NCBI GenBank assembly: GCA_020051095.1
Contig: JAGVJN010000044.1
Coordinates: forward strand, 1-64,000
Length of the DNA: 64,000 bases
Reading direction: 5' to 3'
From: Pseudomonadota bacterium
GTDB taxonomy: Bacteria; Pseudomonadota; Gammaproteobacteria; Legionellales; Legionellaceae
Of this stretch, positions 35,633-45,900 are shown piece after piece. The stretch's first letter is position 1. Every line of letters starts with the position of its first letter. The position numbers and the translations under genes are program-made. The notes below the pieces were generated by a model. The model saw only the letters and a program-made list of their open reading frames with translations, searched no databases and was not told the DNA's origin.

Positions 35633-36382
35633 ATGGATGGATTAACCTTAATTGGTTTAATACTTGGTTTTGCGGCTATCTTAGTTGGCCAAATTCTCGA
35701 AGGGGGTTCCATATACTCCCTATTGAATGGACCTGCATTATTAATTGTATTGGGTGGCACAATTGGTGCTGTATTTGTTCAAACGCCCATTGTTATATTT
35801 AAAAAGGCATTGCGATTATTCTGGTGGACAATATTTCCACCCAAATTTGCTTATCAAACCGATAGACAAAGATTGGTTGATTTAGCCAAAAAATCAAGGC
35901 AGTATGGTCTTTTGACGCTGGAAGAATATATTGACACTGAAGAAAACCCAATCTTAAAACAAGGGTTGGAGTTACTTGTCATTGGTGTGGATAAAAATAC
36001 CATACGAGATGTATTAGAAACAGAAGTGGCAAGGGTGGAAGATTTCAATCATAAAGCAGCAGGCTTTTTTGAAGCCATGGGTGGGTATAGTCCAACGATT
36101 GGGATTATAGGTGCTGTCCTAGGATTAATACAAGTAATGGGGAATCTCACTGAACCCAGTGAGCTTGGTGCAGGTATTGCCGTTGCATTCGTGGCGACGA
36201 TATATGGGGTTGGCTTTGCTAACCTTTTATTTTTACCCATCGCTAATAAAATTAAGCTTGTTATTGCCGAACAAACGCATCATAACGAGATGTTAGTGGA
36301 AGGGATTGTTAGTATGGCAAGTGGTGAAAGCCCTAATATGCTTGATTATCGTTTAGTCAATTATGGGCAGCATCATGGCTAA
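35633..36382 (+). CDS. motA: Flagellar stator protein MotA (MotC-like)
   Basis: A 249-aa stator subunit with four membrane helices and the conserved cytoplasmic loop, ending in the proton-path region with GYSPTIGIIGAVLGLIQVMGNL and GVGFANLLFLP. MotA/MotB conduct protons and exert torque on FliG. The order fliA-motA-motB without che genes in between differs from Pseudomonas, where cheY-Z-A-B lie before the motCD pair. The 3' end overlaps motB by 8 bp. Confidence 0.93.
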   Translation: MDGLTLIGLILGFAAILVGQILEGGSIYSLLNGPALLIVLGGTIGAVFVQTPIVIFKKALRLFWWTIFPPKFAYQTDRQRLVDLAKKSRQYGLLTLEEYIDTEENPILKQGLELLVIGVDKNTIRDVLETEVARVEDFNHKAAGFFEAMGGYSPTIGIIGAVLGLIQVMGNLTEPSELGAGIAVAFVATIYGVGFANLLFLPIANKIKLVIAEQTHHNEMLVEGIVSMASGESPNMLDYRLVNYGQHHG

Positions 36383-37160
36383 ACGAAAGAGGGGCCATGA
36401 CAAAGGACATGAAGATTCTCACCGATGGGTTATTTCATATGCTGATTTTATTACCTTGTTATTTGCCTTTTTTGTCGTCATGTATGCAATATCATCGGTG
36501 AATATATCTAAGTACCGTTCCCTGGCAGAGGGCATGTCTAGTGCCTTTAATAAACATGATCGCAAGCGGCCATCAAATATAATCCGTGAAAGAAGCGAAG
36601 TTGCCGTTGAAACGAAAATCAATGAGGATGATTTTAATCGTTTAGAAATGGCTTTGCAGCAACTAAAAGGTGAGGAGTTTAAGATAAGTCGACATGAAGG
36701 TTGGGTTGAGCTTGATATTAAAGCAGCTTCACTATTTGACAGTGGTAGCGCTCAGTTAGTGCCTGATGCCGAAAAAAAATTAATTCAAGTTGCAAAGCTC
36801 ATTGATAAATTACCATACCCTGTTGCGTTAGAAGGTTATACCGATAATAAACCAATTTATACCACACAATTTCCATCAAACTGGGAGCTATCATCTTCCA
36901 GAGCATCGGCCGTAGCAAGAATACTAACACAAAATGGTGTTTCTGCTGAAAGAGTAACCGTCACTGGCTATGCTGCGCAATACCCTATCGCAACTAATCG
37001 AACGGAAGCGGGGCGAGCAAAAAATCGGAGGGTGAACATTATCATAGCAAAAGATAAGACCGTGCCTCGTTTATTAAATCCTGAAATGCGGTCTGAATTT
37101 TCAAAATCAAATATATTATTGGAAAGTTTTATCACCAAAATACCAAAAGGAGAATTTTAA
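36375..37160 (+). CDS. motB: Flagellar stator protein MotB (MotD-like)
   Basis: About 261 aa: a short basic N-terminus, one membrane helix carrying the proton-binding Asp (SYADFITLLFAFFVVMYA), a plug segment and a C-terminal OmpA-like peptidoglycan-binding domain (LEGYTDNKPI, TNRTEAGRAKNRRVNI). ATG 36375 (MAKRKRG) overlaps motA by 8 bp; ATG 36363 would add four residues. The next gene starts one base before the stop, so translation is coupled. Confidence 0.93.
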   Translation: MAKRKRGHDKGHEDSHRWVISYADFITLLFAFFVVMYAISSVNISKYRSLAEGMSSAFNKHDRKRPSNIIRERSEVAVETKINEDDFNRLEMALQQLKGEEFKISRHEGWVELDIKAASLFDSGSAQLVPDAEKKLIQVAKLIDKLPYPVALEGYTDNKPIYTTQFPSNWELSSSRASAVARILTQNGVSAERVTVTGYAAQYPIATNRTEAGRAKNRRVNIIIAKDKTVPRLLNPEMRSEFSKSNILLESFITKIPKGEF

Positions 37161-37555
37161 TGATTTGGATGGTTGCGAGTATCGTCGCAGTGTTAACAAT
37201 GGTTTTTGGGATGATCGCCTGGCGTCAAACCCAACAAATTAAGCATTTAAATAAACGTTTGGAAGCAAATCAAGAATCGCTGCGCCAATTTGCGCTAGAA
37301 AAACAAACGCTACTTAATGCAGATCTGAGGTTTAATCAACAACTTAAAGAAATTCATCAACAAATATTAAGTCTAGACAAGCAGATACAAGCCAACGGTA
37401 ATATTCGTAACAATGATGGCGGTTATCAGCACGCACTTAAGATTTTATCCATGGGTGGGACGAAAGAAGAAATTATGAACAGTTGTCATCTTTCCAATGC
37501 CGAAGCCGAGCTATTAATGAATCTTAATGCCTATCGTACAGCAATGACAAAATAG
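37160..37555 (+). CDS. DUF2802-type protein of the flagellar cluster
   Basis: A 131-aa protein with an N-terminal membrane helix (about 1-21), a coiled coil (about 25-80) and a small C-terminal helix-turn domain (YQHALKILSMGGTKEEIMNSCHLSNAEAELLMNLNA), as in the DUF2802 proteins that end flagellar/chemotaxis clusters in Pseudomonas and Vibrio. The molecular role is unknown. It overlaps motB by one base and closes the operon; the 214 bp that follow hold no gene. Confidence 0.78.
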   Translation: MIWMVASIVAVLTMVFGMIAWRQTQQIKHLNKRLEANQESLRQFALEKQTLLNADLRFNQQLKEIHQQILSLDKQIQANGNIRNNDGGYQHALKILSMGGTKEEIMNSCHLSNAEAELLMNLNAYRTAMTK

Positions 37556-37769
37556 GTAAACTATTCAGATCTGCTCACCGAAATGCCATATTTGGCGCAT
37601 CTTGAGCGAAAACTGAAATAAAAAATGCTCACATACTGATTTATGCTGCGCTTCTTGATTTCATTTTTCGTCTAACCTGCACTCAAATCTTTCTCTCCCT
37701 CGAAATTTAATTGTGCAGGTGTATAGATACAAATAATAAAAAGTTACCTATTCGATTAGCGATAATAAA

Positions 37770-38105
37770 CTATAAGGCCTCAAATTCTTCTAGCTTTATG
37801 ACTTCAAAGGCTGGTTCTTCATAAGGATGGGACTGCTTTAGGGCAATAATGGCCTTTTTAATCGTTTTCTCGGTACATAATATCTCCACACGATACTCAT
37901 CAACCTTATTTAATAGTTGCTTTTGACCCAATGCTGGATTTGCCTTAGAGCTTGGCATAAACTGCCCTTGGCCAGGGCACTGCCAAGCGCATCGTTGATA
38001 TTCGCCTAGTTGGCCTGCCCCCGTTTGAAAGATAGCTTCTTTCACTGTCTCTGCATGATCAAATGGCACTAAAAAATTTAATTTATAGTGAGTTAACTTT
38101 TCCAT
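37770..38105 (-). CDS. YqfO/NIF3 insertion-domain-like protein
   Basis: A 111-aa stand-alone version of the ferredoxin-like domain inserted in Bacillus YqfO (NIF3 family), related in fold to CutA and PII. YKLNFLVPFDHAETVKEAIFQTGAGQLG and the ending HPYEEPAFEVIKLE are typical. The function is not known. It overlaps the upstream thioredoxin-like gene by 13 bp on the same strand, so the two are coupled. Confidence 0.83.
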   Translation of the reverse strand: MEKLTHYKLNFLVPFDHAETVKEAIFQTGAGQLGEYQRCAWQCPGQGQFMPSSKANPALGQKQLLNKVDEYRVEILCTEKTIKKAIIALKQSHPYEEPAFEVIKLEEFEAL

Positions 38106-38650
38106 TTAATATTACACCCCAGACTTGGTTTTTGGGTAACGGTTATTGGTTGGCCGGCAAGCAGTTGGTCACAAGCTTGGCGTAAGAACTCCCCTGTGAC
38201 AGGTATGTCATTACCAGGGCGAGAATCATCCAGTTGCCCACGGTATACCAGTGATAAGTTACTATCAAATAGATAAAAATCCGGGGTGCATGCGGCTTTA
38301 TAAGCTTTCGCAACTTCTTGTGTATTATCAAATAAATACGGAAATGGGTACTGCTGCTCTTTAGCGGTTAGGACCATATTATCCGGGCTATCTTGTGGGT
38401 ATTTTTCAACATCATTCGAATTAATGGCGACACATTCAATTCCTTTAGGCTGATAGTGGTTAGCCAATCGTACGAGCTCACTATTCACATGTTTTACATA
38501 GGGACAATGATTGCAGATAAACATTACCACAAGCCCTTTACGATTTGCTGAAGGTTTAAGCGTATAGGTAGTGTTGGTGACAACATTGTCTAATGAAAAT
38601 AAAGGGGCTTCTGTACCGAGTTGCAACATGTTTGAAGGTGTTTTACTCAT
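38093..38650 (-). CDS. Thioredoxin-fold (AhpC/TSA-like) protein
   Basis: A 185-aa cytoplasmic thioredoxin-fold protein of the redoxin/AhpC-TSA group, with no signal peptide. It has a CNHCPYV active-site motif following the strand GLVVMFI, SNDVEKYPQDSP, and a C-terminal QKPSLGCNIKWK with another Cys that is conserved in this uncharacterised family. It probably acts in thiol redox or peroxide handling. The start at 38650 (MSKTPS) has a GGAG site; the open frame begins at TTG 38656. Confidence 0.87.
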   Translation of the reverse strand: MSKTPSNMLQLGTEAPLFSLDNVVTNTTYTLKPSANRKGLVVMFICNHCPYVKHVNSELVRLANHYQPKGIECVAINSNDVEKYPQDSPDNMVLTAKEQQYPFPYLFDNTQEVAKAYKAACTPDFYLFDSNLSLVYRGQLDDSRPGNDIPVTGEFLRQACDQLLAGQPITVTQKPSLGCNIKWKS

Positions 38651-38749
38651 TACCAAGACTCCGATTAAATGATAAAAAAATATTCCTAGATGATTAAAGT
38701 ATCAGTCCTACTTCTTAATATAAGACGTTTTAAAACATTAAACGATTAC

Positions 38750-39265
38750 CTAGAACACAATAATGTGTATGAATGCTGTTAACGCAAACATCAAATTCAA
38801 TATCAACCAGATGAGTGATATTTTATTAGATTTCTCGAGATTAAAATACGCGTAAGTGGATATCGATAAACTACCCAGCATAAACACCCACTGGGAGGCA
38901 ATCGAAAAGCCAACAGAAAACAGAGCAATACCCAAAATTCCAATAATGATGGAAAAATCACTCGTTTCTCCGGAAAATAAATAATAAAACAACAGTTGAA
39001 AGCTAAGCAAAACTGGTAGGGCTACTTGTAAAATCATGCCAATGCCCAGTAGGGCGGCAGTATGCCCTGAGATGAATATTATTTCTAAAGCAACAAAAAA
39101 AAATAATCTAAAATATAATGCGGTTAAAAATAATAGAAATGACCCTACAATGTAGAAAGGATGAGAATAAATAGTAAACAAGCCACTAAATGTCGTCAGA
39201 GCGCCCAATATACCAATAAAAATAAAAAGACGATCCACCAAATTTTTATTTTCTGTGATTACCAC
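38750..39265 (-). CDS. Small integral membrane protein
   Basis: A 171-aa protein of unknown function with five or six hydrophobic helices, no recognisable motifs and a GTG start (39265) that overlaps the upstream gene by 7 bp. It is third in an apparent operon with phosphatidylcholine synthase, so a role in the envelope is possible, but this rests only on neighbourhood. Confidence 0.7.
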   Translation of the reverse strand: MVITENKNLVDRLFIFIGILGALTTFSGLFTIYSHPFYIVGSFLLFLTALYFRLFFFVALEIIFISGHTAALLGIGMILQVALPVLLSFQLLFYYLFSGETSDFSIIIGILGIALFSVGFSIASQWVFMLGSLSISTYAYFNLEKSNKISLIWLILNLMFALTAFIHIIVF

Positions 39266-39771
39266 CGTAGTAATATTCCTTTACTAATTGCTTCTTTGAT
39301 AGCAGCATTTTGTGTTTGATTCACAGACACCCAATAATTTCCCATGTTACTTAAAGCAAATTTAACTCTTGGATATTGGCAAACTTGTACGACATCTTTA
39401 CAATTGACACGAATAATATCAAATTTCTCATGGACAAAGCATTGAAAGTGAAGATTTCTTACATCCGATGCGAAAGCAGCCCATTTGCCTTTTTCAATGA
39501 TTGCTATCAAAGGGGGACTCATGAAGACGTCTTCTGTTTCATGCTTTTGTAACTCTATCTTGTCGTTGGTGGTATTTTCAATAAGATAAAAAGTTTGATT
39601 GCCTGCCTGATTTAACACGAGAAAAGGGTCATTTAATTCATAACCAATATGCTCACATCCCTTGGGTAGGGTGGTTGAAAATGAAACACCCAATATTAGA
39701 AGTAAAACAAGAGAACAAAATAGTTGCAAAATGGTTGCTCGACTACTCAACAATATGTTGATTTTGCGCAT
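39259..39771 (-). CDS. Signal-anchored hypothetical protein of the pcs operon
   Basis: A 170-aa protein not recognised. One N-terminal helix (about 14-33) anchors it or serves as a signal, and the rest is a soluble, strand-rich periplasmic domain containing four Cys. It overlaps pcs by 29 bp and the following membrane-protein gene by 7 bp, so all three are translated together. The end of pcs lies inside its start region, which supports the first Met as start. Confidence 0.68.
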   Translation of the reverse strand: MRKINILLSSRATILQLFCSLVLLLILGVSFSTTLPKGCEHIGYELNDPFLVLNQAGNQTFYLIENTTNDKIELQKHETEDVFMSPPLIAIIEKGKWAAFASDVRNLHFQCFVHEKFDIIRVNCKDVVQVCQYPRVKFALSNMGNYWVSVNQTQNAAIKEAISKGILLRW

Positions 39772-40534
39772 GATTCTTTTTTGCCTTTATTTTAGATTTA
39801 ATCATAGGATAATAAGTACGATAAATACTTAAGTAAAGATAAACAACTGCATATGATAATGAAACTGAAAGCCAAAAGATAGATGTATTTGGATATTGCC
39901 AAAGTAAAATTGCTAAGCTCAATCCAAAAAGGGCAGAATAGGCATGCATTAACAACTTCAGACCCTTTGAATCAGTTAAATATTGGAGACGTGATGGGTA
40001 GACATATTTGATGGGCACAAAAATCAAGATTGATAGTATAAATAGAACCCAGGCGTTGAAACCAGCGGACGTCTCAAAGATGAACATATAGAATAATGCG
40101 ATATTCCAATAACACGGGAATCCTTTGAAAAAATGATCCGGAGTCTTTGCGTCAGACTGACAAAATTGATAGGCGGAAGTCAAAATGACAATTGCAACAA
40201 TGATAAGCGAATATTGTTGGGGTAACATGTCTGGCTTTATATAGATGAAAAACATAGGCGTTATAACATAATTTAAATAATCCACCATGTTATCCAGTAG
40301 TGCCCCATCAATGCTTGGGAGTACCGATTTAATTCGGACCATTCGGGCAAATGTACCATCAATCGCATCAATAAATACGGCTATCGCCATTAACCAAAGA
40401 GCTTGCATATAATCATGATTATAAATACTGACTAAGGTAAAAAAACCTGCGACAGCTGCAAGTGCGGTAAATAAATGGACGGTCCATGCAGCTATCCGTT
40501 CATGTAAAGGAAAAGGTTTTTTTGCTGTTTGCAT
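39743..40534 (-). CDS. pcs: Phosphatidylcholine synthase
   Basis: A 263-aa inner-membrane CDP-alcohol phosphatidyltransferase with seven to eight helices that condenses CDP-diacylglycerol with choline to phosphatidylcholine. The motif DG-x2-AR-x12-G-x3-D-x3-D is present around residues 50-80 (DGTFAR..GALLDNMVD). The 12-residue spacing is the form known for Pcs, against 8 in other CDP-alcohol transferases. Phosphatidylcholine is an important Legionella envelope lipid. The ATG at 40534 opens MQTAKKPF; the frame extends upstream to 40597 without a good start. First gene of a three-gene operon. Confidence 0.93.
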   Translation of the reverse strand: MQTAKKPFPLHERIAAWTVHLFTALAAVAGFFTLVSIYNHDYMQALWLMAIAVFIDAIDGTFARMVRIKSVLPSIDGALLDNMVDYLNYVITPMFFIYIKPDMLPQQYSLIIVAIVILTSAYQFCQSDAKTPDHFFKGFPCYWNIALFYMFIFETSAGFNAWVLFILSILIFVPIKYVYPSRLQYLTDSKGLKLLMHAYSALFGLSLAILLWQYPNTSIFWLSVSLSYAVVYLYLSIYRTYYPMIKSKIKAKKNHAQNQHIVE

Positions 40535-40812
40535 TATTATTTTTAAAAGTATACCCAAATTAATGAAATAGTAGCAATGTTTGATTAATTTTCGCAACCT
40601 TTTTATGTTTAGGAATTAAAATATCGTTATTTATGATGGTCCATATTCTTCCGCGGTGAATATAAGTCGATCAAACTGTACCCGAGCATTTAGTTAATTG
40701 CCAAGCAACTTTAGTAGGTAATTTATCTAAAGCTTGCATTGATTTGTACTAAACTCAGTGTAATGATACAGTTGTTTAAAAATTCATTTTTTATATCAAT
40801 CAAGGATTGGCA

Positions 40813-42201
40813 ATGACAAGCCATAAAACACACAACCCTTATACTGAAAAAGATCTACACGAATATCGACATCTAACAACTAAAGAAATCGACAAAGAAA
40901 TTCAATTAACCCATCAATCCTTCGTCAATTGGAAACAAGAATCCATCGATTCACGCTGCAAATCGCTCATTGAATTAAAACAATGTTTAGAAAAGCACAA
41001 ACAACGTTGTGCAACAATAATTAGCAGCGAAATGGGTAAACCAATTTCAGATGCGATATTGGAAGTTGAAAAATGCATGTGGCTTTGTCAACATTATGCT
41101 GAAAATGCCCAACAATATTTAGCAGATAAAGTCATTGACGCCGATTATTTACAATCATTTGTAACCTATCAGCCTTTGGGTATTATTTTTGCCATCATGC
41201 CTTGGAACTTCCCTTTTTGGCAGGTGTTAAGGTTTGCTATACCCAATCTAACAGCAGGCAACGCCTGTTTATTAAAGCATGCATCCTTATCCACAGGCGC
41301 TGGCAACTTAATACAGGAGTTATTTGAGGAAGCTGGCTATATGCCGCATCTGTTCAAGAATATGATTATTGACACAACACAATGTGAATATATTATAGCG
41401 AATGAGTTCGTTAAAGGCGTTACGTTAACAGGCAGCGAGCAAGCTGGACAATCAGTGGCCTCACAGGCAGGTAAGCATCTTAAAAAAGTTGTTTTAGAGC
41501 TTGGAGGTAGTGATCCATATATTCTTTTATCCGATGCTGATTTAGCGTTTGCTGCAGAGCAAATTGTTAAGTCTCGTTTAAATAATGCAGGGCAAGTCTG
41601 TATTGCCGCAAAACGTGTCATGGTACAACCCCACCAACATTCAAAACTGATTAATTTAATCACGTCATTAAGTAAAAAGTACAAAATGGGCGATCCTTTG
41701 TCTCCTGATACGACTTTGGGTCCATTGGCAAGCAAATCGCTGCAAGTTAATTTACACAACCAGGTGAAAGAATCATTGGCACATGGCGCTACGCTTCATT
41801 TTGGCGGTGAAATACCAAATCGACAGGGTTATTTTTACCCACCTACGTTACTGGATAATGTTAGTCCAGGGATGCCAGCGTTTGATGAAGAATTATTTGG
41901 TCCTGTCATTAGCATAATCCCCGTAAAAGATGACGACCAAGCAATTAAGTTAGCTAATCAAAGCCAGTTTGGGTTAGGTGCTGCTGTGTTTAGTCAGGAT
42001 ATCAATCGGGCAAAAACCATTGCTAAAACACTGGTGAATGCGGGATGTTGCTTTGTAAATCAATTAGTTTCTTCAGATCCGAGATTACCCTTTGGTGGAA
42101 TCAATCGCTCTGGTTATGGGAGAGAGCTATCTGAAGAAGGTATTCAAGAGTTTTGTAATATTAAAACAGTCGTAATCAGTAAAACTGGATTGCCGGAATG
42201 A
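40813..42201 (+). CDS. NAD(P)-dependent aldehyde dehydrogenase, succinate-semialdehyde type
   Basis: A 462-aa aldehyde dehydrogenase closest in pattern to the Sad/YneI group that oxidises succinate semialdehyde. The general-base Glu is in LELGGSDPY and the catalytic Cys in NAGQVCIAAKR; MPWNFPFW and PFGGINRSGYGRE are also present. The length (462) matches this short subgroup rather than 480-500 aa GabD. The start at 40813 follows CAAGGATTGGCA; TTG 40807 is also in frame. The last 4 bp overlap the L,D-transpeptidase gene. Confidence 0.88.
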   Translation: MTSHKTHNPYTEKDLHEYRHLTTKEIDKEIQLTHQSFVNWKQESIDSRCKSLIELKQCLEKHKQRCATIISSEMGKPISDAILEVEKCMWLCQHYAENAQQYLADKVIDADYLQSFVTYQPLGIIFAIMPWNFPFWQVLRFAIPNLTAGNACLLKHASLSTGAGNLIQELFEEAGYMPHLFKNMIIDTTQCEYIIANEFVKGVTLTGSEQAGQSVASQAGKHLKKVVLELGGSDPYILLSDADLAFAAEQIVKSRLNNAGQVCIAAKRVMVQPHQHSKLINLITSLSKKYKMGDPLSPDTTLGPLASKSLQVNLHNQVKESLAHGATLHFGGEIPNRQGYFYPPTLLDNVSPGMPAFDEELFGPVISIIPVKDDDQAIKLANQSQFGLGAAVFSQDINRAKTIAKTLVNAGCCFVNQLVSSDPRLPFGGINRSGYGRELSEEGIQEFCNIKTVVISKTGLPE

Positions 42202-42674
42202 TAAGAATTGATCTCAACCATCAAATTATGCTCTTTGAGGACGATCAAGGTAAGAATTACGTTTGGCCAATTTCTTCTGGTCTCAAAGGAATTGGGGAGC
42301 TAGAAGGGAGTGGTTGTACGCCTCGTGGTAAACATAGAATCTATAGTAAAATAGGTGATGGCGCCCCTATCAATAGTGTTTTTGTTGGTCGACAATGGAC
42401 TGGTGAAATATTTACAGAAGAATTAGCCCAGAAAAATCCGGATCGAGATTGGATATTAACTCGAATATTGCAACTGTCTGGTTTAGAAGAGGGCTTTAAC
42501 TTAGGCGGTAATCGAGATTCTCTGCAACGCTATATTTACATTCATGGGACACCTGATCAAACAAAGTTAGGACAGCCAGGCTCAAAAGGGTGTATTCGCA
42601 TGAATAATAAGCATTTGTTGCAATTTTTTGACAAGGTGGCGCTGAATGATATGGTTGAAATATGTGCCTTATAA
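42198..42674 (+). CDS. L,D-transpeptidase (YkuD) without signal peptide
   Basis: A 158-aa YkuD-domain protein with the catalytic motif HG (IYIHGTPDQ) and Ser-x-Gly-Cys (GSKGCIRM). These enzymes usually make 3-3 peptidoglycan cross-links or attach lipoproteins in the periplasm, but here no signal peptide or membrane segment precedes the domain. Its ATG sits within the stop of the aldehyde dehydrogenase (ATGA overlap), so it would be made together with that cytosolic enzyme. Similar signal-less YkuD proteins exist; their target is unclear. Confidence 0.87.
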   Translation: MIRIDLNHQIMLFEDDQGKNYVWPISSGLKGIGELEGSGCTPRGKHRIYSKIGDGAPINSVFVGRQWTGEIFTEELAQKNPDRDWILTRILQLSGLEEGFNLGGNRDSLQRYIYIHGTPDQTKLGQPGSKGCIRMNNKHLLQFFDKVALNDMVEICAL

Positions 42675-42760
42675 ATTTTCACCTAAAATTTAAATGGATT
42701 AGCATCAACATCACCACTTTCTAGAGCAACTAATTCTATCAAAATTCTGCAATTTATGAT

Positions 42761-42924
42761 TATACCCGTGATCATTCAAAAAGCGAGTTTTCTGCTTTTT
42801 CTTTTTGTCCTGCAAAACGTTAAAAAACAGACATGGGAATGAGCCATTGCGTGTTTTTTAACGTTTTGCATAATCAAAAAATAAAGGCGCATAAATCCTC
42901 GCATTTTGAATGATCACGGGTATA
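42761..42924. repeat. MITE-like element with long nested inverted repeats
   Basis: A 164-bp non-coding element. The outer arms 42761-42787 and 42898-42924 are inverted repeats of 27 bp with one mismatch (TATACCCGTGATCATTC... ). Inside are perfect 19-bp arms 42811-42829 and 42852-42870 (TGCAAAACGTTAAAAAACA) around a 22-bp loop. It lies in the 286-bp gap before the glutamate dehydrogenase and its right end supplies TATAAT at 42923-42928. A shorter copy is at 48543-48586. Confidence 0.8.
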
Positions 42925-42960
42925 TAATATACGAATTGTGATGATCATCAAGGTGGTTCC

Positions 42961-45900
42961 ATGAGCTACAAATTTGAACAGGGCAAAGACTTAATAATCG
43001 ATTCTATTGTAGAAAAAGTAAGCAAAAAAATGGCTGCTAAAAAAGCAGAAAGGTGTGGTACCTTTCTTAGCCAATTTTACCAAACTGTTGCACTTGACGA
43101 TTTAGAAGCTTGGAACGTCGATGATCTGTATGGCGCTGGAATTAATTTATGGAACCTGCTTTCGAAACGCAAGCCAGGTGAAACCAAAATCCGCATTTAT
43201 AATCCAGACTTTGAGCGTCATGGCTGGCAAACCACACATACAGTTGTCGAAATAATTGCTGACGATATGCCTTTCTTAGTGGATTCAATCCGTATGGTAA
43301 TTAATCGGATGGGGTTATCTTGCCATTTGATTATGCATATGGGTGGCCTTATGCTCAAAAGAGATAAGCATGGCCATGTGACTAAAGTCTATAAAAAAAT
43401 AGATGTTCCCCATGATGAGGTATTCGAAGAGGCCGCGATTTTTATAGAAATTGACAGTCAAACAGACCCCATCGTATTGCGAGATTTGCATGAAGATTTT
43501 GAGCGCGTTCTAGAGGACAACAAAGCGGTTGTCGAAGATTGGGTATCCATGCGTGAAAAAGTTCAAGAAAGCATCATTGATCTTGAAAAAACAGCGCATT
43601 TACTTGATGCTGGTGAGTTATCAGAAACGATCGCCTTTTTGAATTGGATAGAAGATCATCATTTTACATTTCTTGGTATCCGAGACTATGAATTAGTAAA
43701 AGAAGATAAATCGATGATCCTGAAAGTGATCCCAAACACCGGGTTGGGTGTCTTAAGACATAGTTTAAGTCAATCAAAAGCACGAATTATTTCCGAAATG
43801 ACGCCTGAGGCAAGAGAATTAACGTTGTCATCCACTCGAATACTCGTTATGTCAAAAACGAATACGTTGGCATCAGTTCATCGAGATGCTTATACGGATT
43901 ATATCGGCATCAAGCGATTTGATAAAACTGGGAAAGTGATTGGAGAGAGACGTATCATCGGCTTATATACTTCCGCTGCGTATAATACCAATCCTAAACA
44001 TATCCCTTTTTTACGTCACAAAGTGGCGCAGATCATGGAAAAGTCACAACTTAATCCGCGCTCACACTCAGGTAAAGTATTGCTCAATATTTTAGAAACA
44101 CTTCCTAGGGATGATTTAATTCAAGCAACAGAAGATGAGCTACTTGAAATATCGATGGGTATCTTTTATATGCAAGAACGAAGACGTATCCGTATGTTTG
44201 CTCGTACGGATGTCTATCGTCGTTTTATCTCTTGCTTAGTCTATGTACCGAGAGAGCGTTTTAATACGGCGCTCAGACATGCCATGGAAATGGTGCTTGA
44301 AGCGGAGTTTGATGCCTTGGAAATTAGCTTTTCAACGCATTTTTCTGCATCTGTTTTGGCACGTATCCACTTTATTATCCGTATCGATCCGACTAATCTC
44401 AAAGAATATGATTTTAAAGATGTTGAGAAAAAGTTAATCATTGTTGGTCGCTCTTGGTCAGATGATTTACATGACTATTTGAAAGATAGCTTTGGTGAGG
44501 AAAAGGCAAATCGACTTAATAATGAATATAAGGATGCATTTCCAGTTGCCTATTCCACACAGTTTTCTCCTCGAACGGCGGTGTTTGACATCATTCATAT
44601 TGAAGCATTATCTGAACAAGAACCATTAGGCATGAATTTCTTTCATCCAATGGATGAAGACAAAGATTTCTTTCGCCTAAAAGTCTATCAGCACGAAAGT
44701 ACCATTACCATTTCAGATGTCCTCCCAATTCTTGAACGATTAGGCATGCGTGCAATTAGCGAACGTCCCTATTTTATTAAGCACGGTGACGGTTTCAAAA
44801 CATGGATTAATGATTTTTCGCTTCAATATATCAAAAAAAGAGATTTTGATATCGATGTAATCAAAGACTTATTCCAAAATGCCTTTTTGAGCGTTTGGTA
44901 TGGGCATGCTGAAAATGACGGATTTAATTTGCTTGTTTTAGGCGCGGGCTTAGATTGGCGTCAAGTCTCTATTTTGCGCGCATATGCGAAATATTTTAAA
45001 CAAATTCGATTTACGTTTAGTCAAGAATACATTGAAAATGCGCTTAATAATAATGTTGCGATTGCACGCAAACTGGTTCAATTATTTGAAGTTCGCTTTA
45101 ATCCAGATTTGTCAAAGGATAGAGACGATCGTTCAAATCAATTAGTCCGTGAGATTCTCAATGATTTAGACGATGTTAGTAATTTGGATGAGGACAAAAT
45201 CATTCGTCAATACGTTCAAACGATAACCTCAACATTGCGAACCAATTATTATCAGATAAATGCTTCTGGAAAACCAGCACCCTATCTGTCCTTAAAGATG
45301 AATAGTAAAACCATCGCCGGTATGCCGAAACCTTACCCAATGTATGAGATATTTGTTTACTCACCTCGATTTGAAGGGGTTCATTTAAGAGGCGGAAAGG
45401 TCGCTCGAGGAGGTTTGCGCTGGTCTGATAGACGTGAAGATTTTCGTACTGAAATTTTAGGGTTAATGAAAGCACAGCAAGTTAAAAATGCCGTGATTGT
45501 GCCTTCTGGTGCGAAAGGAGGATTTGTTCCGAAACTCATCGCTTCTAATGCTTCTCGCGAAGAAATCATGGAAGAAGGAATCAGTTGCTATCAACTATTC
45601 ATCCATGGTCTTCTCGACCTAACCGATAACTTGGTTGAAGGAAAAATTGTTAAACCGGCTCGAGTGGTTTGCTTTGATGAAGATGATCCCTACCTAGTAG
45701 TCGCTGCTGACAAAGGAACAGCCACTTTTTCAGATATTGCTAATGAAATATCCTTGGATTATGGTTTCTGGTTAGGCGATGCCTTTGCCTCAGGTGGCTC
45801 TGTTGGTTATGACCATAAAAAGATGGGGATCACCGCGAAAGGTGCATGGGAGTCAGTTAAACGCCATTTCTATGAAATGAATATTGATATTCAAACTAAA

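Noticed and set aside
41337-41759. 140-codon open frame on the minus strand
   Set aside because: Antisense shadow of the aldehyde dehydrogenase catalytic region.
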